From the NCBI RefSeq assembly GCF_003363435.1, contig NZ_QRCT01000012.1, positions 62,001-126,000 of the forward strand: a stretch of 64,000 nt of DNA. Direction: 5' to 3'. Of the stretch, positions 54,216-62,213 are shown one piece after another. The stretch's first letter is position 1, and every line of letters starts with the position of its first letter. The stretch is from Anaerosacchariphilus polymeriproducens (GTDB lineage Bacteria > Bacillota > Clostridia > Lachnospirales > Lachnospiraceae). Made by a program: the position numbers and the translations under genes. A model generated the notes under the pieces. The model searched no databases. It was not told where the DNA came from and saw only the letters and a program-made list of their open reading frames with translations.

Positions 54216-54749
54216 ATGGATATAAAAGTAAATAGAAAAGAACTGTTTAAAGAAATTTTAAGCTATGCAAAAATTATTGTTGGTACATTTTTAATTGTTT
54301 TTATATTAAATACATGTATTATTGCTAATGCTCAGGTACCGACAGGATCAATGGAAACGACAGTTATGACAGGGGACAGAATCATAATTAATCGGTTGGC
54401 GTATAAATTTGAAGAACCTCATAGAGGAGATATAGTCTCCTTTATTTTTCCGGATGATGGGAAAACACCATATTTGAAACGAGTTATTGGCTTGCCGGGA
54501 GAAACAATAGAAGGTAAAAACGGAGATATTTACATTAATGGAGAATTGTTAAAAGCTAACTATACAGATGAAAAGAGTTATGATGACTTTGGTCCCTATA
54601 AAATACCAGATAAAAGTTATTTTATGATGGGAGATAATCGTAATAATTCATTTGACGCCAGATATTGGAACAATAAATTTGTAAAGCTGGATGATATTAT
54701 TGGAAAGGCTTTGGTTAGTTATTTCCCTCATCCGCGTATTTTAAAATAG
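54216..54749 (+). CDS. lepB: Type I signal peptidase
   Basis: 177 residues from ATG 54216 (TGGAGG upstream; an earlier in-frame ATG overlaps that site). One membrane segment (ILSYAKIIVGTFLIVFILNT), catalytic Ser in VPTGSMETT and Lys in YLKRVIGLPGE, then GDNRNNSFDARYWN. It cleaves Sec signal peptides at the outer membrane face; the secreted lectins and small proteins in this window are possible substrates. It stands alone. Confidence 0.95.
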   Translation: MDIKVNRKELFKEILSYAKIIVGTFLIVFILNTCIIANAQVPTGSMETTVMTGDRIIINRLAYKFEEPHRGDIVSFIFPDDGKTPYLKRVIGLPGETIEGKNGDIYINGELLKANYTDEKSYDDFGPYKIPDKSYFMMGDNRNNSFDARYWNNKFVKLDDIIGKALVSYFPHPRILK

Positions 54750-54788
54750 TTGTTGGTAAGAATGTTTAACGTGATATTTTATAAGAAG

Positions 54789-54830
54789 GTGCTTCAAAGA
54801 TGATGTGTTATCTGATTTGAAGCACTTTTT
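54789..54830 (+). terminator. Terminator of the signal peptidase gene
   Basis: A perfect 10-base stem GTGCTTCAAA / TTTGAAGCAC followed by five T, about 40 bases after the stop. Confidence 0.88.
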
Positions 54831-54949
54831 GATTACTTTATTAAAGATAAATTAAGTAGGCAGATTTATTGAGGAAATATTATGAAACATAGAAGATAAT
54901 ATAAACAATTTGAATATAATAATAAAAATGAAATTAAGGGACTTGGCGC

Positions 54950-55849
54950 ATGAATGCACTTGAAGAGAATATTATCGACCAAAATCCAAAAGAGTCTTAT
55001 GTATTTGGAGGAACGTTTCGACGTTTGATAAATCCTTTTTTCACGAATATATATTATGGTATCAAAAGAATTGTTGATGAAAATGGAGATACTATAATTC
55101 CTTTTGATGCCGATGTAGATCAAGAAGTTCAGAATAAACAAATTGAAGAAATGATTGAAAGGGGAGTAGATGGTATCTTTGTGGCCCCTGTTTATTCTGA
55201 GAAAGTAGAACCAGCTATAAAAGCTGCAAACGAAGCTGGTATTCCAGTTTTTATCGTAGATTTGCCTTTAAAAGATGAAACCTTAGCAGTAAGTACTATA
55301 ACCTCGGATAATAATAAATTAGGTGAGCTAATAGCAGATGATATTATGAGCAGAATGGATTCTGCCAAGATTCTAATTTTAGACTATCCATATATCAGTA
55401 CAACACATGATAGAGTCATAAGAATCATAGATAGATTAAAAGAAAAAACAGAATATGAAGTTATAATCAAAAATTTAGGGAAACAAGATTATGAATATGT
55501 AAGAAACATTATTAAAGATGCGATTAAGGAAAATCCTGACATTAATGTTGTAGTACCTACATTTGACATTGCTGTATTGGGAGCGATTGCAGGACTAAGG
55601 GATATTGGGAAAGAAAAGGACGTAATCGTATATGGAATAGACGGTGCACCATTGATAAAGAATATGGTAAAAGAAGGGAAAATGATTGCAACTACAACCC
55701 AGTTACCAATAGAAATGGGGATGACGGCTGCAGAAACAGCTTACGCATATTTAGAAGGGTATCCGGTTACTAAAAAAATAATAATACCGGTAGCTTTAAT
55801 TACAAAAGAAAATTTGGCTGAATTTGCAGATACTTATATAGAGGATTAA
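54950..55849 (+). CDS. Sugar-binding-type (periplasmic-binding fold) protein without signal peptide
   Basis: 299 residues of a type I periplasmic-binding fold as in ribose/galactose-binding proteins: FGGTFRRLINPFFTNIYYGI, EEMIERGVDGIFVAPVYSE, IPVFIVDLPL, DNNKLGELIADDI. The chain starts directly in the first strand: there is no signal peptide, no lipobox, and also no LacI-type DNA-binding head. No transporter genes are near. It may be a cytoplasmic sugar sensor, or a binding protein whose signal region was lost. ATG 54950 lacks a strong ribosome site (TTAAGGGA). Confidence 0.8.
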   Translation: MNALEENIIDQNPKESYVFGGTFRRLINPFFTNIYYGIKRIVDENGDTIIPFDADVDQEVQNKQIEEMIERGVDGIFVAPVYSEKVEPAIKAANEAGIPVFIVDLPLKDETLAVSTITSDNNKLGELIADDIMSRMDSAKILILDYPYISTTHDRVIRIIDRLKEKTEYEVIIKNLGKQDYEYVRNIIKDAIKENPDINVVVPTFDIAVLGAIAGLRDIGKEKDVIVYGIDGAPLIKNMVKEGKMIATTTQLPIEMGMTAAETAYAYLEGYPVTKKIIIPVALITKENLAEFADTYIED

Positions 55850-55876
55850 CTGTAAAGAAATAGGAGAATGTTAAGA

Positions 55877-56422
55877 ATGATATTAAATACGAACAGATTA
55901 GTTTTACGTCCATGGAAAGAGGATGAAGCAGAAGCGTTATTTAAATATGCGAAATGTCCGGAGGTTGGACCAGCTGCAGGATGGCCGGTCCATACGGATG
56001 TAGAAAATAGTCGTCAGATAATCAGAGATATTTTATCAGCGGAGGAGACCTATGCAGTTGTATTAAAAGGCGAAGATTCGCCAATTGGGAGTATAGGAAT
56101 TTTAATTGGTGAAAAAAGTAATAAAACGAATGGTGCGGATGAAGGCGAAATTGGATATTGGATTGGGGTTCCGTATTGGGGACAGGGGTTAATCCCAGAA
56201 GCGGTTCGTGAACTAATGAGACATAGTTTTGACGATCTTAATTTAAAAAAAATCTGGTGTGGTTACTTTGATGGGAATGAAAAGTCTAAACGCGTTCAAG
56301 AAAAATGTGGATTCCAATATGATCATACAGAGAAGGATATAGAGTGGTCTCTTACCAATGATATTAGAACAGAACATATTACATGTATTACAAAAGAGGA
56401 ATGGCAAAATATAAAATGGTAA
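55877..56422 (+). CDS. GNAT-family N-acetyltransferase (RimJ-like)
   Basis: 181 residues from ATG 55877; the ATG nine bases earlier is too close to AGGAG. LNTNRLVLRPWKEDEAEALF is the RimJ/RimL-type start, with IGYWIGVPYWGQGLIPEAV (acetyl-CoA motif) and NEKSKRVQEKCGF. It transfers acetyl groups to an amine of unknown identity, protein N-termini or small molecules. Confidence 0.9.
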   Translation: MILNTNRLVLRPWKEDEAEALFKYAKCPEVGPAAGWPVHTDVENSRQIIRDILSAEETYAVVLKGEDSPIGSIGILIGEKSNKTNGADEGEIGYWIGVPYWGQGLIPEAVRELMRHSFDDLNLKKIWCGYFDGNEKSKRVQEKCGFQYDHTEKDIEWSLTNDIRTEHITCITKEEWQNIKW

Positions 56423-56506
56423 CATGCGTTACCGATATTTAAAAAATTATCTGCTATGATTACTTCATCGAAGAAAACAATTTGAAAGAAGAAGGAGTAG
56501 ATAATT

Positions 56507-57247
56507 ATGATAAGACAAATTATTAAAATTGATGAAGACAAATGTAATGGATGTGGTGCATGTGCAGCAGCTTGTCATGAAGGCGCTATTGCTATGATAG
56601 ATGGAAAAGCAAAATTAATTCGGGATGATTACTGTGACGGACTTGGAAATTGTCTTCCGGCATGTCCTACAGGGGCAATTACATTTGAACAGCGTGAAGC
56701 TTTAGCTTATGATGAAGAAGCAGTTTTAAAAAATCAAGAAGCGAAGAAGAAAATGATGAAAGAACAGATGGCTGGAAACTGCCATACCGGAGGATGTCCA
56801 GGTTCTATGGCGAAATCACTGCAAAAAAAACAAAATAGTATAATAGCTGCCGAGAAATCAGAGCAGAATAATAATATAGAAAGTGAATTGATGCAATGGC
56901 CGGTACAAATAAAGTTAGTACCAGTGAATGCCCCTTATTTCGATAATGCAAATTTACTAATTGCAGCAGATTGTACCGCGTATGCTTACGCAAATTTCCA
57001 TAAAGATTTTATTAGAAATCATGTAACTGTAATTGGCTGTCCCAAATTGGATGAAGGAGATTATTCAGAAAAACTGACAGAGATTATCAAAAATAATGAT
57101 ATCAAAAGTGTCAAGATTGTTAGAATGGAAGTTCCTTGCTGTGGAGGCATTCAAAATGCTGCGATACAAGCATTGAAAGATAGTGGAAAAATGATACCTT
57201 GGCAGGTAGTGACAATAACATGTGATGGTAAAATCAGAGAAAATTAA
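56507..57247 (+). CDS. 2x[4Fe-4S] ferredoxin-domain protein
   Basis: 246 residues. The N-terminus holds two ferredoxin clusters: CNGCGACAAACHEGAIA and CDGLGNCLPACPTGAI. The middle has CHTGGCPG; the C-terminal domain has an additional Cys set (IAADCTAYAY, VIGCPKLDEGDY, EVPCCGGIQNAA). Proteins like this commonly accompany hybrid-cluster protein, cupin and Crp-type regulators in clostridia; here only the cupin follows (31 bases). Probably an electron carrier or redox-stress protein. GAAGAAGGAG precedes ATG 56507. Confidence 0.9.
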   Translation: MIRQIIKIDEDKCNGCGACAAACHEGAIAMIDGKAKLIRDDYCDGLGNCLPACPTGAITFEQREALAYDEEAVLKNQEAKKKMMKEQMAGNCHTGGCPGSMAKSLQKKQNSIIAAEKSEQNNNIESELMQWPVQIKLVPVNAPYFDNANLLIAADCTAYAYANFHKDFIRNHVTVIGCPKLDEGDYSEKLTEIIKNNDIKSVKIVRMEVPCCGGIQNAAIQALKDSGKMIPWQVVTITCDGKIREN

Positions 57248-57278
57248 AAATCAAACAATTGAAAGAAAGGAAAAAGTT

Positions 57279-57611
57279 ATGAAAGAGATAATGAAAAATA
57301 TTTCAAAGGCAGAAGTATTGATGCTTAAAGAGCAAGTTTCCTATATGGATAATCAAGTAGTAAGTAAAACGTTGATTCAAAACGAAAAGGTAAGTGTTAC
57401 ATTGTTTGCTTTTGATAAAGAGGAAGAAATCAGTACACATGAGTCGAATGGAGATGCCTTTGTGCTATGTCTAGATGGTGTAGGGAAAATTACAATCGAT
57501 GGGACTGAGAATATATTGAAAGAAGGTCAAAGTATTGTAATGCCTGCTCAAAAACCTCATGCAGTATTTGGACAAGAACGATTTAAAATGTTGTTAGTGG
57601 TAGTATTTTAA
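57279..57611 (+). CDS. Cupin-domain protein
   Basis: 110 residues from ATG 57279 (AGAAAGGAAA upstream; the longer frame starts inside the ferredoxin gene). A single small cupin with LFAFDKEEEISTHESNGDA and PAQKPHAVFG; metal ligands His and Glu of the two motifs are present. It forms an operon with the ferredoxin gene. Function unknown. Confidence 0.88.
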   Translation: MKEIMKNISKAEVLMLKEQVSYMDNQVVSKTLIQNEKVSVTLFAFDKEEEISTHESNGDAFVLCLDGVGKITIDGTENILKEGQSIVMPAQKPHAVFGQERFKMLLVVVF

Positions 57612-57695
57612 AATTGATATTATAAAAATTCATAGAATTTAATAATAATACTTGAATAATTTTGAAAAACTTGAAAATAAATATAGGTAGCAGCT

Positions 57696-57731
57696 AAACC
57701 GTATGATATAATATTCATGCGGTTTATTTTG
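57696..57731 (+). terminator. Terminator after the cupin gene
   Basis: TAAACCGTATGA / TTCATGCGGTTTA stem (one mismatch) followed by TTTT. The loop TATAATA might also serve as a -10 box for the next gene. Confidence 0.75.
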
Positions 57732-57756
57732 GAAGAAAAAAAGGGAGTGATTTTGA

Positions 57757-58242
57757 GTGCATAATGAATTATTAAATAAAATGATTCACTACTACTCTGG
57801 GGATCCAAAAAGAATCCAGCATTTTATTAAAGTACATAGCTTTGTGAAGCTGCTTGGTGAGATGGAAGGATTAGATATAGAAAAACAAAATATTTTAGAG
57901 ATTGCTGCGATTGTTCATGATATCGGTATTAAAGCTGCTGAGGAAAAATATGGGTCCTGTAATGGAAAACTGCAGGAACAAGAGGGACCTGCTATTGCTG
58001 AGAAAATATTACTGGAACTGGGATATGAGAACCATTTGGTTGAGAGAGTGTGCTATTTGGTAGGACATCATCATACTTACTCGAACATAGACGGCCTTGA
58101 TTATCAGATTTTGGTAGAAGCAGATTTTCTTGTAAATTTATTTGAAGATAAGATAGAAGAGGCAGGAATAAAAAAAGCCTATTCAAATATTTTTCAAACA
58201 GAATCAGGAAAATTGATTTGTAGGGAAATGTTCGGATTGTAG
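57757..58242 (+). CDS. HD-domain phosphohydrolase
   Basis: 161 residues from GTG 57757. The HD motif is AAIVHDIGIKAAEEKYG, with the first His in IQHFIKVHSF and others in VGHHHTYSNID and VEADFLVN. A small stand-alone HD hydrolase acting on an unknown phosphorylated metabolite. AAGGGAG lies nine bases upstream. Confidence 0.9.
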   Translation: MHNELLNKMIHYYSGDPKRIQHFIKVHSFVKLLGEMEGLDIEKQNILEIAAIVHDIGIKAAEEKYGSCNGKLQEQEGPAIAEKILLELGYENHLVERVCYLVGHHHTYSNIDGLDYQILVEADFLVNLFEDKIEEAGIKKAYSNIFQTESGKLICREMFGL

Positions 58243-58323
58243 TTATTAAAAATAAGGATAATGAGAAAGGCACAATTTATAAATGATATCATATAATGAA
58301 TTGTGACTCTCTCAATTTATATG

Positions 58324-59061
58324 TTAAAAATATCTTGAAGCAAAATCTTTCATTATTAGCTGGGTCATTTCTCTTTCAGAAAATACAAATTTATTTATTT
58401 TGGAAACAGGCATGATCCCCATAAGTGAATTGGTTATAAACATCTCATCGTATTTTTTAATATCTTCAGGAAATATCACAAGTTCTCTGGCGCCATATTT
58501 TTCGAGAAGATAATCTCTTATGGTTCCAGGCAAAAGACCACATTCAATAGAAGGAGTATACAGTTTTTTGTCTTTGACGAAAAACAGGTTTGTAGTAGCA
58601 CCTTCTGTAAGCATACCTTTTGAATTCAAAAAAACAGGTTCGTCAAATCCTTTTTTGATCGAGGTTTGCTTTTCGATCCAGTTATCTCCGTTATTTAAAG
58701 ATTTGATGTAAGTGAAAATAGAGGTCTCGTTTTTTTGTACTGTACTAATATTTAGGGAGAATCCTTTTTGGTATTGATCTGGTGTGTAAGGAATATTACG
58801 CAATTTAAAAAGGAAATTCTTTGGAGAGACCACAACTTTTAATGCGGCTTTTTCTTTAAAGTTCTTTTTCAGATAGATGTCAGCTTTTTCAATTACAGTT
58901 TCAAAACTTGAAAAAGGAGGTTTAAACCCTAGTTTTTTGATTCCTTTTTCCATACGGTTCCAATGCCTGTCAGCCATTATTAATTTTCCGTTTATTACAG
59001 ATATCGTTTCATATACGCCGATACCAAAATAAAATCCATTATCTATATTAAAGTTATTCAT
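58324..59061 (-). CDS. pabC: Aminodeoxychorismate lyase (class IV aminotransferase)
   Basis: 245 residues from ATG 59061, preceded by AAAGGA (a 6-codon longer frame contains that site). Fold-type IV PLP motifs: FYFGIGVYETISV, the lysine near LKVVVSPKN, LTEGATTNLFFVKD and LLPGTIRDYLLEKYG. It converts 4-amino-4-deoxychorismate to 4-aminobenzoate. It is the last gene of pabA-pabB-pabC, with its first codons just before the end of pabB. Confidence 0.88.
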   Translation of the reverse strand: MNNFNIDNGFYFGIGVYETISVINGKLIMADRHWNRMEKGIKKLGFKPPFSSFETVIEKADIYLKKNFKEKAALKVVVSPKNFLFKLRNIPYTPDQYQKGFSLNISTVQKNETSIFTYIKSLNNGDNWIEKQTSIKKGFDEPVFLNSKGMLTEGATTNLFFVKDKKLYTPSIECGLLPGTIRDYLLEKYGARELVIFPEDIKKYDEMFITNSLMGIMPVSKINKFVFSEREMTQLIMKDFASRYF

Positions 59062-59075
59062 ATTGGGTAATCCTT

Positions 59076-60449
59076 TCATTCTTCTTCCATTGCGTTTAAG
59101 AAGGCTTTTGCCTTCTGTAAAGTTTCTTCATATTCAAACGTAAGATCTGATTCGTAGGTAATACCGCCGCCAACTCCCAGATGATATACTCCATTATGGT
59201 GTAATGCAGTACGAATTACAATATTCAAATCACAAGCGCCATCAAAAGTAACATAACCTATGCTTCCTGTATAAAGCCCTCTTTGTGACTTTTCCAACTC
59301 ATCAATAACTTCCATAGCTCTATATTTGGGAGCTCCTGTTATAGAGCCTCCTGGAAAGGCAGCATTCAAAATGTCAACGAAATCTGTATTTTTTCGCAGA
59401 ATTCCTTGAATCGTAGAAACAAGGTGAAAGACTGTGGCGTAAGCTTCAATTTTGTAAAGTTCTGTTACTTTGACAGTATTAGGTTTACAAATACGATTTA
59501 AGTCATTGCGTTCCAGATCAACAATCATAAGAAGCTCACTTTTATCTTTTTCAGAACACTCTAGTTCTTTTCGGAGACTGATATCCTCCGCTTGTGTCTT
59601 GCCACGTTTCCGAGTACCTTTTATAGGCCGTGTTTCAATTTTTTGATTTCTGACTTTCAAAAAACGTTCCGGAGAGGCACTCACAACTTGGAAGTCTTGA
59701 TAATTCAGATAACTTCCAAACGGAGATGGATTCTCTTTTCTAAGAGTTTGAAAGAGGTTATAAGGATGCTTGGAACTTTTTATTATTACCTGTTGGGTCA
59801 TATTGGTAATATAAATATCCCCTTCTATAATATAATCGATAATCGAGCGGATTGCATCAATATATTTACTTTTTTTAAAATTAAATTGAATTTGTGTCTT
59901 TGTTCTGGAAGAAGAAATCTCACTTTTCTGGGTAAACTGGCAAACAGGCTTAGAATATTTTGAGATATTGGATAAGATTTCAGTTAATTTATCAGCTCCT
60001 TTTTCATTACGTACAGCAGCGTATATGCACTTTTTCTCGTTGTCTTCAATTAGTAAAAGGCTATAGAAAATAAGACGGGCGTCCGGTATATTGAGAATAG
60101 AAGAAGAATGCCTGCTTTTAACGCCAACAGTCTTTCTTCCAAAATCATACGTAAAATATCCGATTCCTCCGGATATGAGTGGTAGTTCTGTACGATTTAT
60201 TTCTATATTCTTTTTTAAATACTTTTTAAGCCATTGAGTAAAACTTTCTTTTTGTTCTAAATTGTTTAAATATAATTTTCCATTTACTTCTTCCGCTTTT
60301 AAATATGGTAATAGTCCAACGATTGAAAATTTGCCATATTCATTTTGTAAAGAGGAATCTAAGAAAACAGCGTCTGCTTCTTGATGATAATCATTAAAAA
60401 TTTCTGCTAACGATTTTATAGTTTTGATTTCTACTATTTTTGTTTTCAT
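59076..60449 (-). CDS. pabB: Aminodeoxychorismate synthase component I
   Basis: 457 residues from ATG 60449, overlapping pabA by 4 bases (ATGA). The chorismate-utilising domain carries GDIYITNMTQQ, FGSYLNYQDFQVVSASPERF, ETRPIKGTRKRGKT, DLERNDLNRIC and GGSITGAPKYRAMEVID. It uses ammonia from PabA to make 4-amino-4-deoxychorismate for folate. The PIKGT motif with Lys favours PabB over anthranilate synthase TrpE, and so does the neighbour pabC. Confidence 0.92.
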   Translation of the reverse strand: MKTKIVEIKTIKSLAEIFNDYHQEADAVFLDSSLQNEYGKFSIVGLLPYLKAEEVNGKLYLNNLEQKESFTQWLKKYLKKNIEINRTELPLISGGIGYFTYDFGRKTVGVKSRHSSSILNIPDARLIFYSLLLIEDNEKKCIYAAVRNEKGADKLTEILSNISKYSKPVCQFTQKSEISSSRTKTQIQFNFKKSKYIDAIRSIIDYIIEGDIYITNMTQQVIIKSSKHPYNLFQTLRKENPSPFGSYLNYQDFQVVSASPERFLKVRNQKIETRPIKGTRKRGKTQAEDISLRKELECSEKDKSELLMIVDLERNDLNRICKPNTVKVTELYKIEAYATVFHLVSTIQGILRKNTDFVDILNAAFPGGSITGAPKYRAMEVIDELEKSQRGLYTGSIGYVTFDGACDLNIVIRTALHHNGVYHLGVGGGITYESDLTFEYEETLQKAKAFLNAMEEE

Positions 60450-61051
60450 AGTTGGCTCCTCGAATTCCAATTATTACAAATGTCACAAAAGTTTTTAATA
60501 AGTTCATGCCCATATTCAGTAAGAATTGCTTCTGGATGAAACTGCACTCCATAAACAGGATATTTTTTATGCGAAATAGCCATAATTGTTCCATTCATAT
60601 CATATGCATCCACTTCTAATGATGATGGGAGATTCTCGTTAGATACAATTAATGAATGATAACGTGTGACACTATAGTCAGAAACTAAGTTTTTAAATAA
60701 ATTTTTACCGGAATTTTTAAGAAGCGTTACTTTTCCGTGCATTGGCCGTTCTCCTTTTGAGATATGTCCACCAAATACATGTGCGATTATTTGGTGTCCG
60801 AGGCAGACCCCTAGTATAGGAATTCTACCAGCAATATTTTTCACAATGTGTATAGAAGATTGGCAGTCTTTTGGGCGTTTAGGACCGGGTGAGATAATAA
60901 TTCCTTTTATTTGCTTTGAGGTGATTAATTCTTCTAATTTTTCAATTTTTATGTTATCATTTCGAATAACTTGAATGTTTTCTCCTAGCTCACTAAAATA
61001 AGCAGCCAAGTTATAGACAAATGAATCATAATTATCAATCATAATATACAT
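60446..61051 (-). CDS. pabA: Aminodeoxychorismate synthase glutaminase component
   Basis: 201 residues. A triad glutaminase: IIISPGPKRPKDC, nucleophile Cys in GVCLGHQII, and VYGVQFHPEAILTEYG with the catalytic His and Glu. It frees ammonia from glutamine for PabB. First gene of the operon; AAAGGA precedes ATG 61051, and a leader hairpin (61099-61144) lies upstream. Confidence 0.93.
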   Translation of the reverse strand: MYIMIDNYDSFVYNLAAYFSELGENIQVIRNDNIKIEKLEELITSKQIKGIIISPGPKRPKDCQSSIHIVKNIAGRIPILGVCLGHQIIAHVFGGHISKGERPMHGKVTLLKNSGKNLFKNLVSDYSVTRYHSLIVSNENLPSSLEVDAYDMNGTIMAISHKKYPVYGVQFHPEAILTEYGHELIKNFCDICNNWNSRSQL

Positions 61052-61098
61052 GTTAAATTCCTTTGCTCTGTGAGGTGATTATACTTATCTATTGCAAA

Positions 61099-61144
61099 AT
61101 AAAAAACCGAAAACAAACAGGTTGAGATTCCTGTTTCTTTCCGG
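61099..61144 (-). terminator. Intrinsic terminator in the pabA leader (attenuator candidate)
   Basis: On the minus strand, CCGGAAAGAAACAGG pairs with CCTGTTTGTTTTCGG around an 8-base loop, followed by TTTTTT (61101-61106). It lies 48 bases before the pabA start, so it must be passed for expression. The leader upstream (61145-61250) has alternative pairings around TAGACGTCTA, but no known riboswitch was recognised. Confidence 0.65.
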
Positions 61145-61339
61145 CAGTTTTCTATCATACAATCTAAATAATTTAGACGTCTAGACACACCTGTATTTAT
61201 TTCAATTTCATTTTAACATTTAGTAATTAAAAAATCAATTTATTTTATTTTGTGGTACTTTATTTATTTAAGTGAGCATACATTTAGAAGGAATTATTTA
61301 ACTGTGCTTTTTTATTTAATCGTTCGAAATAATATTACA

Positions 61340-61384
61340 TTTGTCAAGAAATAATTTGACAAACATCAGATTCTTCTGCATAAT
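61340..61384 (+). promoter_or_regulatory. Promoter with palindromic operator over its -35 box
   Basis: TTGACA (61356-61361), a 17-base spacer and CATAAT (61379-61384). The -35 box is part of TTTGTCAA-N8-TTGACAAA (61340-61363), a perfect inverted repeat. It points towards the antitoxin RNA at 61495. Confidence 0.5.
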
Positions 61385-61460
61385 TATAAAGTAATTTGTG
61401 AAGAAGTAAGGGTTTCATTGGTATTTGAAAGATTTCAAACGAATAAAGTATAATAGATGA

Positions 61461-61489
61461 TTGACTTTCGTTAGAATTCAGATTATTAT
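61461..61489 (+). promoter_or_regulatory. Likely promoter of the antisense antitoxin RNA
   Basis: TTGACT at 61461-61466, a 17-base spacer, TATTAT at 61484-61489. A second candidate lies at 61425-61454 (TTGAAA-18-TATAAT). Confidence 0.55.
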
Positions 61490-61494
61490 ATAAT

Positions 61495-61588
61495 CATAAA
61501 AGGTAGCCACGTTACATAAGTGACTCCATTTTTATGAGTGTAAAATAATCACCTGAGGCTTGGAGGCTAGGGTGATTATTTTTTTTTA
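61495..61588 (+). ncRNA. Antisense antitoxin RNA of a type I toxin-antitoxin pair
   Basis: A short transcript converging on the toxin gene: after the promoter it contains GGTAGCCACGTTACATAAGT and ends in a strong terminator (AATAATCACC 61544-61553, GGTGATTATT 61571-61580, then T-run). The terminator overlaps the 3' end of the toxin ORF, so the two RNAs are complementary over their 3' ends, as with RatA/TxpA of Bacillus. Confidence 0.65.
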
Positions 61589-61677
61589 CCGTTATCCTTT
61601 GAATTTACATATATAAGAATCGATACTATTAACATAGCAACACCTTGGATTACCATTAATTCTTCATATGTATTCAT
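61576..61677 (-). CDS. Holin-like peptide toxin (TxpA/BsrG-like), type I TA
   Basis: 33 residues from ATG 61677: MNTYEELMVIQGVAM followed by a hydrophobic segment (LIVSILIYV) and a charged tail SKDNGKKK. The start M-[NS]-T-Y-E and single membrane helix are those of putative holin-like toxins of Firmicutes type I systems. AAAGGTGGTGGGG precedes the start and can pair with CCACTT just before it, which would hide the ribosome site. An antisense RNA overlaps its 3' end. Such peptides damage the membrane when the RNA antitoxin is lost. Confidence 0.78.
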   Translation of the reverse strand: MNTYEELMVIQGVAMLIVSILIYVNSKDNGKKK

Positions 61678-61736
61678 TCGGCCCCACCACCTTTCGGAAG
61701 TGGAAATCACCCATGCAGTATGACTACCTTATTATC

Positions 61737-61765
61737 ATTATAAGTAATAAAGTAAAAAGGAACAA
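61737..61765 (-). promoter_or_regulatory. Promoter of the holin-like toxin
   Basis: On the minus strand TTGTTC (61760-61765), a 17-base spacer, TATAAT (61737-61742). It gives a leader of about 50 bases before the toxin start. Confidence 0.65.
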
Positions 61766-61922
61766 CCCAAAAAACTAACATTAAGATATAATTAAAATTT
61801 TACTTCTTCCATAGGGAGTTTCTTAAAAGAGATATAATCTTCTTTAGAAATATTTGTTTTGTCATTGAATTATATGAAATAGGTTGAATGGTTAGAATGG
61901 TTTTTTTGAAATTTTAAGTTTC

Positions 61923-61952
61923 TTGACAATACATATATTGAATTCTTATAAT
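61923..61952 (+). promoter_or_regulatory. Promoter of the amtB leader
   Basis: TTGACA (61923-61928), 18-base spacer, TATAAT (61947-61952). A transcript from here passes the terminator at 62099 before reaching amtB. A second TTGACA is at 62053-62058 with a weak -10. Confidence 0.65.
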
Positions 61953-62098
61953 TTAGATAGATAAATAAATTTTATTGATTAATGAGATAAAAAACTCTAT
62001 TGTTTCATTTACGGATTGTTTAAATTTTCCTTAAAAAAATACAAGCAGGGTATTGACAATTTATGATATAAGATGTTAACATGTTAGCGTAATCGATG

Positions 62099-62131
62099 GC
62101 GATTTGCATTTTAATGCAAATCGCTTTTTTT
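62099..62131 (+). terminator. Intrinsic terminator in the amtB leader (antitermination candidate)
   Basis: A perfect 12-base stem GCGATTTGCATT / AATGCAAATCGC, two-base loop, then seven T. No gene ends here: it lies between a good promoter (61923) and amtB, so amtB expression needs read-through. Confidence 0.8.
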
Positions 62132-62213
62132 GTTTCATAAGACATTCTTATGGGACAAAGTACTTTGCAAGGTATCGTATATTATAAAAATTAATTGAAA
62201 AGGATGGATTGTG

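Noticed and set aside
61145-61250. Tetrahydrofolate riboswitch before pabA
   Set aside because: The conserved core of the known THF aptamers could not be found; only a terminator hairpin and an inverted repeat are visible.
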